A stretch of 64,000 nucleotides of DNA, from contig NZ_ATXQ01000006.1 of assembly GCF_000421765.1 (NCBI RefSeq), forward strand, positions 1-64,000, given 5' to 3'. This DNA comes from Denitrificimonas caeni DSM 24390 (GTDB lineage: Bacteria > Pseudomonadota > Gammaproteobacteria > Pseudomonadales > Pseudomonadaceae). The first letter of the stretch is position 1. Each line of letters opens with the position of its first letter. Position numbers and translations under genes: made by a program. The notes beneath the pieces are model-generated. The model searched no databases. It had not been told where the DNA came from and saw only the letters and a program-made list of their open reading frames with translations. Shown piece by piece: positions 53,742 through 64,000 of this stretch.

Positions 53742-54323
53742 TTAATAGTATGCATTCTCGGTGATACTGTGGTCTGTTACATCACGCACACCCTTAACCT
53801 CAGGAATACGTGCCATCAAGGTTTTCTCGATGCCTTCTTTCAAGGTGTAATCGGCTTGACCGCAACCTTGGCAACCACCACCAAATTTCAGAATCAGCAC
53901 ACCGTTATCGATATCAATCAGACTGACCTCTCCACCATGGCTGGCAAGCCCTGGGTTGATCTCGGTCTGTAGATAGTAGTTGACACGGTCAGACAGCGGA
54001 CTGTCTTCGCTGACCATTGGCACTTTGGCATTCGGCGCTTTAATCGTTAACTGGCCACCCATGCGGTCGGTTGCATAATCAACCACAGCGTCTTCAAGGT
54101 ATGGCTCACTTAAAGCATCAATCCAAGCAGTAAATGCTGGCAAGACCAAAGGCGTGTCCTCTGGCTTTTGTTCTTCAGGTTTGCAATACGCAATGCAGGT
54201 TTCTGCGTAAGTGGTACCTGGCTGGGTAATAAACACACGAATACCAATGCCTGGGGTATCTTGGCCTTTTAAGAGGTCGCCTAAATAAGCTTGTGCTGCT
54301 TCGGTAATATTAATCGTACTCAT
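53742..54323 (-). CDS. nfuA: Fe-S biogenesis protein NfuA
   Basis: From ATG 54323 (GAGGAG upstream) the protein has 193 residues: an N-terminal degenerate A-type scaffold domain ([11 protein letters not shown]) and the C-terminal Nfu domain with the cluster-binding CQGCG. NfuA carries a 4Fe-4S cluster to target enzymes under stress. Two conserved A-type cysteines are partly lost in the N-terminal domain, as usual for NfuA. Confidence 0.95.
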   Translation of the reverse strand: MSTINITEAAQAYLGDLLKGQDTPGIGIRVFITQPGTTYAETCIAYCKPEEQKPEDTPLVLPAFTAWIDALSEPYLEDAVVDYATDRMGGQLTIKAPNAKVPMVSEDSPLSDRVNYYLQTEINPGLASHGGEVSLIDIDNGVLILKFGGGCQGCGQADYTLKEGIEKTLMARIPEVKGVRDVTDHSITENAYY

Positions 54324-54453
54324 GGTAACTCCTCGCAATCATGGCTGTAGTGTACGCTAGTTCACCCTTGCGAATAAAGACCTAGTAAAGCAGTCAGGTA
54401 AAATTAAGCACTGAAATAAGCAGCTCTACTGCTCTATCCGCGCTCGCTAGCGC

Positions 54454-55137
54454 CTAAAAAGCTGCAGGATCAATCTCGGCAAAGCTCACAACAGTGGTGT
54501 GTCCAGCAAGAACACCTTGAGCGCGTGCTAAGCCGCAGGTATGCATTGCGCTGGCTCGTGCTGCATCCAGTTCCTCAACGACATCCGATAGAAATAAAAT
54601 CTGCTCGGCAGGTAAACCAATCGCTTGGGCGATGCGCGTGTAAGAGTCCGCTTCACGCTTATGCCCAGAGGTGGTATCAAAGTAGCCAGAAAACAAAGGG
54701 GTTAAATCGCCAGCTATTGAGTATCCAAAGATAAGTTTTTGCGCCTGCACGGAGCCTGATGAATACACATACAACTGATAACCCTGTTGTTGCCATGCCT
54801 GCAGCGCTGCCACGGCATCAGGATAGACATGCCCTTTGATTTCACCACTGGCATAGCCTTGCTGCCAAACCAGACCCTGCAAGGCCTTCAGTGAGGTGGC
54901 TTTAACATCATCGGCCATCCACTGCGCCAAGATGGCGATCACCCGTTCTACATCAGCATACGGCTCCTGCGCCTCATCGCGCACTGCTTGCAGCAGAGCT
55001 GACTGCGGGTCTTGCTTTGCACAATTGCGTACATAGTCTGGTAGATGCTGTTTGGCATAGGGGAATAACACCTCAAAAACAAAAGCAATTGAGCTGGTAG
55101 TGCCTTCAATATCGGTCAAAATAGCCTTGATAGTCAT
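54454..55137 (-). CDS. mtnC: enolase-phosphatase E1 (methionine salvage)
   Basis: 227 residues of the HAD superfamily: the first motif [12 protein letters not shown] is the characteristic E1 version, followed by [14 protein letters not shown] and [12 protein letters not shown]. It converts diketo-methylthiopentyl phosphate to the acireductone. It is last in the mtnB-mtnD-mtnC group; its start overlaps the mtnD stop by 4 bp. Confidence 0.95.
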   Translation of the reverse strand: MTIKAILTDIEGTTSSIAFVFEVLFPYAKQHLPDYVRNCAKQDPQSALLQAVRDEAQEPYADVERVIAILAQWMADDVKATSLKALQGLVWQQGYASGEIKGHVYPDAVAALQAWQQQGYQLYVYSSGSVQAQKLIFGYSIAGDLTPLFSGYFDTTSGHKREADSYTRIAQAIGLPAEQILFLSDVVEELDAARASAMHTCGLARAQGVLAGHTTVVSFAEIDPAAF

Positions 55138-55685
55138 AGTAAATCATCCAAAGTCGGGTATTGCTGAGCGATTTTGTCACCACTGAACTGAGCAACCCAA
55201 CCTTCTGGATTATTAAACAAACGCAAAGCAGTAAAGCGCGGATGCTCACCCATATCAAACCAATGTTTGCTGCCTGCTGGCACTGAGATTAACGCGCCTT
55301 TCTCACAGAGAACGGCATACACATGTTGATCGATATGCAGACTAAACAAACCACGTCCCGCAACAAAGAAACGCACTTCATCTTCGCTGTGGACATGCTC
55401 ATCGAGAAATTTAGCGCGTAACTCATCTTTCTGCGGGTGTTTTTCATCAAGGCTAATGACATCCACCGCAACATAACCGCCTTCTTGCTTTAAACGGGCA
55501 ATATCATCGGCGTAAGCGGCGATCACTTCGTCTGCTGAAGAAGTTGCATTGATCGGCTGATTCGCCTGCCAATGCTCAAAGCGCACGCCGACTTGAGCTA
55601 AGGTGCTGCTGATGTCTTCTACATGGTTCAACACTTTAAGCGCTTGCTTAGGCTGGCTGGTGTGGTACACAAACAGTTGACTCAT
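55134..55685 (-). CDS. mtnD: acireductone dioxygenase
   Basis: About 183 residues from ATG 55685 (GAGAGTGAAAACT before it). The cupin metal site [12 protein letters not shown] is present, with the second histidine in the [14 protein letters not shown]-type segment. It oxidises the acireductone either to the keto acid precursor of methionine or, with a different metal, off pathway. It lies between mtnB and mtnC. Confidence 0.95.
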   Translation of the reverse strand: MSQLFVYHTSQPKQALKVLNHVEDISSTLAQVGVRFEHWQANQPINATSSADEVIAAYADDIARLKQEGGYVAVDVISLDEKHPQKDELRAKFLDEHVHSEDEVRFFVAGRGLFSLHIDQHVYAVLCEKGALISVPAGSKHWFDMGEHPRFTALRLFNNPEGWVAQFSGDKIAQQYPTLDDLL

Positions 55686-55731
55686 AGTTTTCACTCTCGA
55701 TATAAAATTTAATAGATGCGTTCAATGCCAG

Positions 55732-56358
55732 TTAGCACTGCACCATACAGGCGCGCACCTTTAACTCGCACTCTAATAAAAACTCAAAGGCTTCAATTTG
55801 TCGAAGTGCATCGGCCATCGAAGCACCCCAAGTGTATAAACCATGACCGCGAATTAAGTAGCCTTGGCAATCAGGGTGGTTATCCAGCCACGCTTGTACT
55901 TGCTGAGCCAAGCGATGCATATCCTGATCATTGGCAAATATTGGCACCAGAAGTGGCTGTTCATGACTGCTGATACCAGCAAAGGCTTTTTGTAACTCGT
56001 AATCGGTAAACTCAATCGCAGCAGCGTGTTCAATCCGTGATAACACTGTGGCATTGACTGAGTGCGTGTGCAAAACAGCTTGGATATTGGCTTGCCAGTT
56101 ATACAGTTGGGTGTGCAATAAAGCTTCTGCTGAGGGTTTCTTATTAGGCTCTAGACTTTGCGCTTGCAAATCAGTGGCAAGAATATCCTCTACACTCAAC
56201 TGGCCTTTATGTTTGCCCGATACGGTCAACAATACTTGGTCAGTAGACAGTCGCGCCGAGTAATTGCTGCTGGTTGCCGGCGACCAACCGCGCGCATATA
56301 AAAACTGTCCGGCTTGAATAATCTGTTCTGTGAGTTGTTCACGGGTGAATGTCATCAT
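55732..56358 (-). CDS. mtnB: methylthioribulose-1-phosphate dehydratase
   Basis: 208 residues of the class II aldolase fold. The zinc ligands are in LHTHSVNATV and YLIRGHGLYTWG. It dehydrates methylthioribulose-1-phosphate in methionine salvage. Its start overlaps the end of the MFS gene by 20 bp, so translation is coupled with the transporter. The ATG at 56358 could also be shifted one codon. Confidence 0.93.
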   Translation of the reverse strand: MMTFTREQLTEQIIQAGQFLYARGWSPATSSNYSARLSTDQVLLTVSGKHKGQLSVEDILATDLQAQSLEPNKKPSAEALLHTQLYNWQANIQAVLHTHSVNATVLSRIEHAAAIEFTDYELQKAFAGISSHEQPLLVPIFANDQDMHRLAQQVQAWLDNHPDCQGYLIRGHGLYTWGASMADALRQIEAFEFLLECELKVRACMVQC

Positions 56359-57544
56359 TGCGCCCTTTGTTAAATTCTAATCGAGGGTTATCAAGGCCTC
56401 TTAAGCCAAATAGCACCAGTACTGCGGCGAGCAAAGCGAACCCACTGGCCAAAGCGAAGGTCATCCCAGCACCCAAAGGCTGCCATGTGTAGCCTGCATA
56501 CAAGGCACCTAAAGCACCACCTATGCCAGAAAATGAAACATATAAGCCTTGCCCCTGCCCTTGCTTTTCTGCAGAAAAATAACGTTGCACAAAATGAATG
56601 GCTGCTGCATGAAAACTACCAAACGTTGCACCATGCAGAATTTGTACAAACAGCAACACCAGCCAGGAGTCCGCGTAAAACCCGAGTAACCACCAGCGTA
56701 ACGCTGCTAGAAACAAACTGGCGACAATGATTTTTGTTAAACCAATGCGTCGCAGCAGCCATGGCATGATCACAAACAAGCCAATTTCTGCCAGTACACC
56801 CAGCGCCCAAAGCCAGCCAATAATGGCGCGCGAATAATTTAAGTCAATCAGGTGCAAAGTCAGAAACGTGTAATACGGACCGTGCGACAACTGCATTAAA
56901 GCAACGCCGACTAAAAAAACCACAATAGGCACTGTGTGCCTGACTTTAGGGCGATGGTTTGTGCTGATATCGTCACTGGCCGCAGCAGCTCTTGGCGCAG
57001 GCTGCTCAGGCACCCAGAAACTACTTAGGATAATACCCGCCATGACCACTAAAATAGCCCATGGGTAATAATCCAAGCCGACTTGATCAAAGAGATAACC
57101 AAAGCCAACCACCACGCAAATAAAGCCTACCGAACCCCAAAGTCGTAGCTGGCTGTAGCGCTCACTTTGCGAACCCAGATGATCTAGCGTAATCACTTCA
57201 AACTGAGCCAAAATCGCATGCCAGAAAAACGCATGCAGCACCATAATCAGGGCCAGCCAAGCAAAGCTTTTACCCATAAAAATCAGGGTAAAGGACAGCA
57301 TCGTGCAAATTGCACCAACACGCACAATAACTAAGCGCTTTTGCGTGCGATCCGCCAGCCAAGCCCATAAGTTAGGGGCAATGCAGCGCATCAGCATCGG
57401 GATAGCAATCAACTCGCCAATGCGTGCTGCGGAAAAGCCTAGATGATCAAAATACAGCGCGATAAAAGGTGCGATAGCGCCGAGCAAGGCAAAATAGAAG
57501 AAGTAAAAACCTGATAAACGCCAATACGGCAGGCTTGTGCCCAT
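56339..57544 (-). CDS. MFS transporter (HcaT/nucleoside-permease-like)
   Basis: 401 residues with about 12 membrane segments; the N-terminus YWRLSGFYFFYFALLGAIAPFIALYF is typical of the MFS_1-like group related to phenylpropionate and nucleoside permeases. It overlaps mtnB by 20 bp and stands at the head of the salvage genes, an order I remember from P. aeruginosa. A substrate connected to methylthio compounds is inferred from context only. Confidence 0.85.
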   Translation of the reverse strand: MGTSLPYWRLSGFYFFYFALLGAIAPFIALYFDHLGFSAARIGELIAIPMLMRCIAPNLWAWLADRTQKRLVIVRVGAICTMLSFTLIFMGKSFAWLALIMVLHAFFWHAILAQFEVITLDHLGSQSERYSQLRLWGSVGFICVVVGFGYLFDQVGLDYYPWAILVVMAGIILSSFWVPEQPAPRAAAASDDISTNHRPKVRHTVPIVVFLVGVALMQLSHGPYYTFLTLHLIDLNYSRAIIGWLWALGVLAEIGLFVIMPWLLRRIGLTKIIVASLFLAALRWWLLGFYADSWLVLLFVQILHGATFGSFHAAAIHFVQRYFSAEKQGQGQGLYVSFSGIGGALGALYAGYTWQPLGAGMTFALASGFALLAAVLVLFGLRGLDNPRLEFNKGRNDDIHP

Positions 57545-57610
57545 AATTTAAGTTTGCCTCAAAACATGACTGCGTGAGTCAGCGCAATCATGTCGCTATC
57601 AACATAGGTG

Positions 57611-58702
57611 TTAGAGCTGAGCCAGAATCGGGGTATTGACCTGCACATCAGCATTTTGCCCGCGATGACGCAGTAAATGGTCCATCAAAACAATGGCCAT
57701 CATGGCTTCAGCAATAGGTGTCGCACGAATACCAACACAAGGGTCGTGGCGGCCTTTGGTGATCATCTCAACAGGCTGTCCATTGACATCGATTGAACGA
57801 CCAGGCGTGGTAATGCTTGAGGTCGGCTTTAAGGCTAAATGGGCAATGATTGGCTGGCCTGAAGAAATGCCACCTAACACGCCACCGGCATGGTTCGAGA
57901 TAAAACCTTCTGGGGTCATCTCGTCACGGTGCTCTGTGCCGCGCTGGGCAACACAAGCAAAGCCTGCACCAATCTCCACACCTTTCACCGCGTTAATGCT
58001 CATCAACGCATGGGCTAAATCAGCATCCAGTCGATCAAAGACGGGCTCACCTAAGCCTGGCATCACGCCTTCTGCAACCACGGTGATTTTTGCACCCACC
58101 GAGTCTTGGTCGCGACGCAGTTGATCCATATAAGCTTCAAGTTCGGCAACTTTGTCTGGATCAGGGCTGAAAAAAGCATTGTCGTGCACGGCATCCCAGC
58201 TTTTAAAAGGAATTTCGATTGGACCGAGCTGGCTCATATAACCACGCACGATAATGCCTTGAGTGGCCAAGTATTTTTTCGCAATCGCACCTGCGGCTAC
58301 GCGCATGGCTGTTTCACGTGCAGAGCTACGGCCACCGCCACGGTAGTCACGTAGTCCGTATTTATGGTGATAGCTGTAATCGGCATGAGCTGGACGGAAA
58401 ATGTCTTTAATGGCCGAATAATCTTTGGATTTTTGATCGGTATTGCGAATCAACAAGCCAATTGGGCAGCCGGTTGTCAGCCCTTCAAATACACCCGAAA
58501 GAATCTCGACTTGATCCGGCTCTTGGCGTTGTGTGGTATGACGGCTGGTGCCTGGCTTGCGTCGATCTAAATCGTCCTGTAAATCTTCAGCGCAGAGCGG
58601 CAAGCCTGGAGGGCAACCATCAACAATGGCAACCAGAGCTGGGCCATGGCTTTCTCCAGCGCTAGTAACAGTAAAAAGCTTACCAAAAGTATTGCCGGAC
58701 AT
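57611..58702 (-). CDS. aroC: chorismate synthase
   Basis: 363 residues, full length, starting [23 protein letters not shown] and containing the FMN-binding and catalytic signatures [16 protein letters not shown] and [17 protein letters not shown]. It makes chorismate from EPSP using reduced FMN. It lies 66 bp upstream of the MFS-mtn group on the same strand, and probably has its own promoter. Confidence 0.98.
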   Translation of the reverse strand: MSGNTFGKLFTVTSAGESHGPALVAIVDGCPPGLPLCAEDLQDDLDRRKPGTSRHTTQRQEPDQVEILSGVFEGLTTGCPIGLLIRNTDQKSKDYSAIKDIFRPAHADYSYHHKYGLRDYRGGGRSSARETAMRVAAGAIAKKYLATQGIIVRGYMSQLGPIEIPFKSWDAVHDNAFFSPDPDKVAELEAYMDQLRRDQDSVGAKITVVAEGVMPGLGEPVFDRLDADLAHALMSINAVKGVEIGAGFACVAQRGTEHRDEMTPEGFISNHAGGVLGGISSGQPIIAHLALKPTSSITTPGRSIDVNGQPVEMITKGRHDPCVGIRATPIAEAMMAIVLMDHLLRHRGQNADVQVNTPILAQL

Positions 58703-58860
58703 ACACTCTGCTCCGAAATCTGTAAAATAATTGCGCAGTATACCTGCACCCTGCTGATTCTGGCACCTTGGATTATACTACGGTGGCGCTTAGCCACCCT
58801 AAAGAGCACGTATGTTGTGCCGATACTGCAAGTAATATCTTTTTGACGAAGTGATTTAAT

Positions 58861-59658
58861 ATGACACTTTCTGCCACTGAATCTGTGCTTGAAACGCCGA
58901 ATACAGATACTGAGACTGAGGTTAAAATCGAGCACCCTTGGCGCAGCTTAGAGTCTGAACGTTTTCAGGTTGTGCGTTTGAATGCCCTACCTGCAGACCG
59001 TGAAACAGGCTTGAGACCCTTACGGTTTATCAGTCTAGGGCGTGTTGAACGACACAGTGAATCTGAAAGTTTGTTGCGCTTAGTCGTCAGCTTGCCAGGA
59101 CAAAGCATCCATAAAGAAATAAATACGCTTGAAGTGTGGGCTGATCATAAGCAACAGCAAATTCATATTAATCCTGACTTTCCTTTGCGCTGCGATCCAG
59201 CCAATCGAGGATTAGGACGCTTTCTACTCGCACAAGCAGCATTGTGGGCAGGTAAGCGTTGGAGTTTTTATACTGTTGCCAGTCAGCCATTATTGATTAA
59301 ATACGCACCCAACGATGCCGCACGCTTACGCCGCGATCATGCATTACAAGCGCAGGGGTTTAGCGTCACTTATGAAGATGCTGTGCAAATGCGTGCGGTT
59401 TGCTCAGTTGGTCGTGTTAGTCAGCTGCATAACGACTGGAATGACAATAAAGTTTCTCTCATTAGTGCAATAGACAGCGCAACCATGCTGCAGAATGCTG
59501 ATCAAAACCTAAATGAGCAAAATGTTTTAATTAAAAAACTGAATGAGCGTATTAATCGATTAAAAAGCGAAGACAGCACGCTACGATTTACAATTTCCAT
59601 GCTGGCTATTTTCGCCGTTTTCCAAGCTGCGCTACTGATCTGGATTGCTACGCGCTAA
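58861..59658 (+). CDS. conserved hypothetical protein with C-terminal membrane anchor
   Basis: 265 residues: a soluble N-terminal domain with no motif I recognise, a coiled-coil stretch (about 205-240, with QNLNEQNVLIKKLNERINRL) and a single C-terminal membrane segment LAIFAVFQAALLIWI. It lies between prmB and aroC, the place of a hypothetical gene in other pseudomonads. A small 6-bp stem hairpin at 58782-58798 lies in its 5' region. Confidence 0.7.
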   Translation: MTLSATESVLETPNTDTETEVKIEHPWRSLESERFQVVRLNALPADRETGLRPLRFISLGRVERHSESESLLRLVVSLPGQSIHKEINTLEVWADHKQQQIHINPDFPLRCDPANRGLGRFLLAQAALWAGKRWSFYTVASQPLLIKYAPNDAARLRRDHALQAQGFSVTYEDAVQMRAVCSVGRVSQLHNDWNDNKVSLISAIDSATMLQNADQNLNEQNVLIKKLNERINRLKSEDSTLRFTISMLAIFAVFQAALLIWIATR

Positions 59659-59702
59659 ATCACCTAAACCTGTACGCTCCAAGCCTAGACGATTTAAAAA
59701 TC

Positions 59703-60596
59703 TTACATATTATTTAAGGCTTCACACTGCTGCGCAGTTAAGGCTAAAACTGCGGTATCGTTATGCGAATGTTCCAGCCAAATAAAATCAGTGTCAGGAT
59801 ACACTTCAGTTAAACGCTGCTGATGCTCGCCCACCTCAATGACCAGCAAACCTTTATCGGTGAGATGCTGGCTCGATTGCTGCAGGATTTGTTGGATAAA
59901 CTCCAAACCATCATTACCCGCATGGCTGCTCTCTTGCGGCTCATGCTGAAATTCACGCGGCAATTGCGACCATGCATCTGCTTGTAAATAGGGTGGCTTG
60001 CATACAATTAAATCAAAGCGCTGCGCGCGCAAGTCAGCAAACATATCGCTGCGGTGAGTGAATACGCGCTGTTCAAGCTGGTGCAAGGCAATATTTTCTT
60101 TGGCAACCTGCAAAGCATCCTCAGAAAAGTCAACCAGCATCACTTCGGCATCGTCAAATTCAATCGCACAAGCAATGCCAAGACAGCCAGAGCCTGTGCA
60201 CAAATCTAAAATCCGTAATGGCGTTTTCATCAGCCAAGGGGCGAAGTGTTGCGGTATTAATTGAGCTAAAGGCGAGCGTGGAATCATCACGCGCTCATCA
60301 ACTTTAAACGGTAAACCGGCAAACCAGGCTTCACCTAGCAAATAGGCCGCTGGAATCCGTTGCTCAATACGCTTTGTTAAAATATTTTGCACGATGGCAT
60401 GCTCGTCTGCATGCAGGTTGCAATCCAGATACTTATCGTGCAGTTCATAGGGTAAATGCAAGCTGCCCAACACTAAGGTGCGTGCTTCTTCAAACAGACC
60501 GTCACCATCAGGCTCAAAAAATAACTGTGTCTGCTTAAACTGACTCATTGCCCAGCGGATATAATCACGCAGTGTCGCTAATCCTGAGTTACTCAC
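59703..60596 (-). CDS. prmB: ribosomal protein L3 glutamine methyltransferase, with KPPY in place of NPPY
   Basis: 297 residues, the usual PrmB length and layout: helical N-terminal domain, then a SAM-binding fold with ILDLCTGSGCLGIACA. The catalytic motif normally NPPY reads C-K200-P-P-Y203: the Asn that orients the substrate amide is replaced by Lys (codon AAG at 59997-59999). The rest of the fold is intact, including the PREFQHEP segment after it. It may be an inactive or altered enzyme, or the motif may be a recent mutation. It is followed by the Smr gene region upstream and a divergent hypothetical gene downstream. Confidence 0.85.
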   Translation of the reverse strand: MSNSGLATLRDYIRWAMSQFKQTQLFFEPDGDGLFEEARTLVLGSLHLPYELHDKYLDCNLHADEHAIVQNILTKRIEQRIPAAYLLGEAWFAGLPFKVDERVMIPRSPLAQLIPQHFAPWLMKTPLRILDLCTGSGCLGIACAIEFDDAEVMLVDFSEDALQVAKENIALHQLEQRVFTHRSDMFADLRAQRFDLIVCKPPYLQADAWSQLPREFQHEPQESSHAGNDGLEFIQQILQQSSQHLTDKGLLVIEVGEHQQRLTEVYPDTDFIWLEHSHNDTAVLALTAQQCEALNNM

Positions 60597-60650
60597 CGAC
60601 CTTCCCCGTATATTTTTGTTTGTGCGATTTATCGCGCAACCTTTGGCTTG

Positions 60651-61208
60651 TTATTCATCACGTCCGTCGAGCATATGGCGTTTCAACAGTACATATAATG
60701 CACCGGCTCCGCCATGCTTGGCTACGCAAGAGGTAAAGCCGAGTACTTTATCATGCTGACGTAGCCATGTATTGACGTGACTTTTGATCATCGGCTTTTT
60801 ACCGTCAAGACGCGCTGCTTTACCATGGGTCACTCGTACACAGCGTATTTCAAGACGTAAGGCTTCCTCAAGGAATTCACGCAGCGTATTACGCGCCACT
60901 TCAACACTCATACCATGTAAATCTAAGCTGCCTTCAAAGGCGATCTGACCTGCTTTCATCTTACGTAGCTGGCTGTCTTGTACGCCATCACGCGCCCAGT
61001 ACAGCATTTCCTCAGCACCAACATCTATAACGAACTGATCCGATAAACCATCAACAGTGGTAGTGGTAATCGTCTGTTGCGCATTTTTGCGATGCATACG
61101 CTGTACGGCACGATCAGGCTTAGCTTTGCCAACATCGGCGTGATCAACATGGATACGACGCACGCCTTGCATTTGCTGAGCAAATAAAGATTGTTCATCA
61201 TCTGGCAT
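60651..61208 (-). CDS. smrA: Smr-domain protein (YfcN/SmrA type)
   Basis: From ATG 61208 (GAGGAGGG upstream) 185 residues. The Smr domain (about 95-178) has SLDLHGMSVEVAR and CVRVTHGKA, the conserved His residues of the nuclease-like fold. Smr proteins act on branched DNA or on stalled-ribosome mRNA; which applies here is unknown. It lies 55 bp upstream of prmB on the same strand, as in other Pseudomonas. Confidence 0.85.
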   Translation of the reverse strand: MPDDEQSLFAQQMQGVRRIHVDHADVGKAKPDRAVQRMHRKNAQQTITTTTVDGLSDQFVIDVGAEEMLYWARDGVQDSQLRKMKAGQIAFEGSLDLHGMSVEVARNTLREFLEEALRLEIRCVRVTHGKAARLDGKKPMIKSHVNTWLRQHDKVLGFTSCVAKHGGAGALYVLLKRHMLDGRDE

Positions 61209-61261
61209 AACGCCCTCCTCATCTCGTGCTGCATTGTACCCGTATTCGTTTAAGACAAACA

Positions 61262-61289
61262 AAAACGCCCCAATTAAGGGGCGTTTTTT
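61262..61289 (-). terminator. terminator of icd
   Basis: AAAACGCCCC and GGGGCGTTTT pair around AATTAA, 16 bp after the icd stop, with T-rich ends on both strands. It separates icd from the Smr gene. Confidence 0.9.
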
Positions 61290-61304
61290 AAGCGAGAGCT
61301 TTGA

Positions 61305-62558
61305 TTACATTTTAGCAATCATTGCATCGCCAAACTCAGAGCAAGATAACAACTCAGCGTCGTCCATCAAGCGTTCAAAGTCATAGGTCACAGTCTTAGC
61401 AGCGATAGCACCGTTGATGCCGTCGATAACTAAGTCAGCGGCTTCAGTCCAGCCCATGTGACGCAGCATCATTTCAGCAGAAAGAATCAATGAACCTGGG
61501 TTCACTTTATCCTGACCTGCATACTTAGGTGCAGTACCGTGCGTTGCTTCAAACATTGCAACGGTGTCAGACAGGTTAGCACCTGGAGCGATACCGATAC
61601 CGCCAACCTGTGCAGCAAGTGCATCAGACAGGTAGTCACCGTTCAGGTTCAGAGTTGCCATTACATCGTACTCTGCTGGGCGCAATAGAACCTGTTGCAA
61701 CATCGCATCAGCAATACCGTCTTTAACGATAATGTTTTTGCCAGTGTTAGGGTTCTTGAACTGCATCCAAGGGCCGCCATCAAGTAGTTCTGCACCGAAC
61801 TCATCACGTGCTACTTCGTAGGCCCAATCTTTGAAAGCACCTTCGGTGAACTTCATGATGTTGCCTTTGTGCACGATGGTCAGTGAATCACGATCGTTAT
61901 CAACAACATACTGCAGTGCTTTACGTACTAAGCGCTTAGTACCTTCAAGTGATACTGGCTTAACACCAATACCGCAGTTTTCAGTGAAGCGGATTTTAGT
62001 AACGCCCATTTCTTCAGTGAAAAACTTAATTACTTTTTTCGCTTCTGGAGTGCCCGCTTGCCACTCAACACCTGCGTAGATGTCTTCTGAGTTTTCACGG
62101 AAAATCACCATATCAGTGTCTTGTGGACGCTTAACTGGGCTTGGTACACCAGTGAACCAACGCACTGGGCGCAAGCAGACATACAGGTCTAGCTGCTGAC
62201 GTAGAGCAACGTTCAACGAACGAATACCGCCGCCAACTGGCGTTGTCAAAGGACCTTTAATAGAAACAACGTAGTCACGAACTGCGTTCAGAGTTTCTTC
62301 TGGCAACCAAGTTTCTGAATCATAAACCTGTGTTGCTTTCTCACCCGCATAAACTTCCATCCAGGAAATTTTGCGCTTACCTGCGTAGGCTTTCTCTACT
62401 GCAGCATCAACCACTTTGATCATTACAGGGCTGATATCAACACCAATTCCATCACCCTCGATGTAAGGAATGATTGGATTGTTTGGTACATTTAAAGTCA
62501 TATCTGCATTAACGGTGATTTTGTCACCGGCTGGCACTTGGATCTTTTGGTATCCCAT
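61305..62558 (-). CDS. icd: isocitrate dehydrogenase [NADP]
   Basis: From ATG 62558 (GGAG upstream; [15 protein letters not shown]) 417 residues, the standard single-domain bacterial enzyme. Substrate and catalytic signatures are present, for example the phosphorylatable serine region [13 protein letters not shown] and [20 protein letters not shown]. It converts isocitrate to 2-oxoglutarate in the TCA cycle. The 326-bp upstream region to nudJ presumably holds both divergent promoters. Confidence 0.98.
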   Translation of the reverse strand: MGYQKIQVPAGDKITVNADMTLNVPNNPIIPYIEGDGIGVDISPVMIKVVDAAVEKAYAGKRKISWMEVYAGEKATQVYDSETWLPEETLNAVRDYVVSIKGPLTTPVGGGIRSLNVALRQQLDLYVCLRPVRWFTGVPSPVKRPQDTDMVIFRENSEDIYAGVEWQAGTPEAKKVIKFFTEEMGVTKIRFTENCGIGVKPVSLEGTKRLVRKALQYVVDNDRDSLTIVHKGNIMKFTEGAFKDWAYEVARDEFGAELLDGGPWMQFKNPNTGKNIIVKDGIADAMLQQVLLRPAEYDVMATLNLNGDYLSDALAAQVGGIGIAPGANLSDTVAMFEATHGTAPKYAGQDKVNPGSLILSAEMMLRHMGWTEAADLVIDGINGAIAAKTVTYDFERLMDDAELLSCSEFGDAMIAKM

Positions 62559-62884
62559 GCTGGACTCCGTCATTTACGTGGTCTTTAAAATCTGTCACGC
62601 GTGTGGCCTGACAGCAATAATTCTAACTTAAGTGGCATATATGACCCCAGTGTTACTCAAAAAGTCACACATGCTGCTTAACTTCAGCGTTCTTAACGCT
62701 TTGGTCCGCTCTTTGCAGGGCGTACTATACACTCTTTAAACGATCATTTAACAGATTACTGCAGCCAAACTATTCATTCGCAGCAGTTTTTTCTGTGTCT
62801 AATGTCGCGTATTTTCGAACAAATTGCATGAATATGCAGTCTACAACCGAATATTGCTGACACTTGCACTTGGAAAGGTTTGCC
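62559..62884. other. 326-bp divergent promoter region between icd and nudJ
   Basis: AT-rich; no gene. Between 62690 and 62740 lies ACGCTTTGGTCCGCTCTTTGC followed by GTACTATACACTC, a possible promoter for one of the two genes. I can assign neither with confidence. Confidence 0.35.
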
Positions 62885-63328
62885 ATGCCACGCTTCACCC
62901 CGCACATCACTGTTGCCACGGTCATCGAAAAGGATGGTCGCTTTTTATTCGTCAAAGAACACGCTGAAGAACGTGTTGTATTAAACCAGCCTGCGGGCCA
63001 CTTAGAAATGGACGAAAGTCTAATTCAGGCTGCAATTCGTGAAACTTTAGAAGAAACCGGCTGGGATATTGAGATTACCCAGCTGATTGGCATCTATCTT
63101 TACACTGCGCCAAGCAATAACGTCACCTACCAGCGTGTGTGCTTTGCCGGTCGAGCTCTAGCGCAGCGTGAAAACCATCAATTGGATGAGGGCATCATTG
63201 CTCCGGTTTGGCTTTCACGTGATGAGCTTATCGAGCAACAGGCGTTATGGCGCAGCCCGATGGTATTACGCTGTATTGATGATTATTTAGCCGGAGAGCG
63301 TTTTTCTCTCGAGCTGTTGAAGGCTTAA
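62885..63328 (+). CDS. nudJ: NUDIX hydrolase, NudJ-type phosphatase
   Basis: From ATG 62885 (GGAAAGG upstream) 147 residues. The Nudix box runs from GHLEMDE to RETLEETGW with the required G-x5-E-x7-R-E-x2-E-E pattern. Start MPRFTPHITVATVIEKDGR and end are those of NudJ (YmfB), which releases phosphate from thiamine and nucleotide di- or triphosphates. In E. coli and pseudomonads it lies directly upstream of mnmA, as here. Confidence 0.92.
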   Translation: MPRFTPHITVATVIEKDGRFLFVKEHAEERVVLNQPAGHLEMDESLIQAAIRETLEETGWDIEITQLIGIYLYTAPSNNVTYQRVCFAGRALAQRENHQLDEGIIAPVWLSRDELIEQQALWRSPMVLRCIDDYLAGERFSLELLKA

Positions 63329-63402
63329 CCCTTGTCTATGCTGGATTCTCCAAAACAACTGCTGGATCTGCTAGAATTAACCTCTTTTACTCGCTTATTT
63401 AA

Positions 63403-64000
<598 letters not shown>

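Noticed and set aside
53658-53972. 104-residue plus-strand frame over the end of nfuA
   Set aside because: Antisense to the conserved Nfu domain; no independent support.

Overview
The window reads as a low-GC relative of Pseudomonas. The right half carries Pseudomonas-type housekeeping genes in blocks that, as I remember the P. aeruginosa map, keep the same order: prmB, a membrane-anchored hypothetical, aroC, MFS, mtnB, mtnD, mtnC, and separately icd, nudJ, mnmA. It also has OprD-family porins, recCBD without ptrA, and a tsdBA thiosulfate module. Thiopseudomonas or Denitrificimonas would fit, but I cannot prove the genus from sequence alone.

Positions 1 to about 33,960 are accessory DNA, best read as a defence-rich integrative island. 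The left edge is the right end of an IS66-family insertion sequence that interrupts an AAA+ ATPase gene (junction at 301/302). Next, on the minus strand, come two small unknown genes and a 2,140-residue protein with an N-terminal Cap4/DUF4297-like nuclease motif and a STAND/NACHT NTPase, resembling Avs (AVAST) anti-phage sensors. Upstream of it lies a complete type I BREX operon transcribed right to left: brxA, brxB, brxC, pglX, pglZ, brxL. No brxR-like regulator is seen.

Further right are a lone TraI_2-type HD protein, an AbiEi/AbiEii type IV toxin-antitoxin pair, a DEDDh exonuclease, a membrane protein, and an SOS-controlled umuDC pair with a clear LexA box. These are followed by an 8-bp tandem repeat, an unknown gene, a lipoprotein, an AlpA-like/HTH gene pair and a P4-type tyrosine integrase. 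The island appears to end at about 33.9 kb in a stretch resembling a tRNA-Ser 3' end plus its terminator, a candidate attachment site.

From 34 kb on the content is chromosomal core: 5'-nucleotidase, an OprD-like porin next to tsdBA, the recCBD operon, a second OprD porin, a DUF883/YqjE/YqjK-like envelope cluster, dgt, lapA and ihfB, nfuA, the methionine-salvage set mtnBDC with its MFS transporter, aroC, prmB (with an unusual KPPY in place of NPPY), an Smr-domain gene, icd, nudJ and the 5' part of mnmA. No rRNA, complete tRNA or CRISPR array was found.

Functionally the left part combines several layers of phage defence: BREX modification and exclusion, a putative STAND nuclease that senses infection, and AbiE abortive infection. 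Mutagenic SOS repair and mobility genes sit alongside. The right part is ordinary metabolism and DNA maintenance. Within it, the porin plus two diheme cytochromes suggest thiosulfate/tetrathionate redox capacity.
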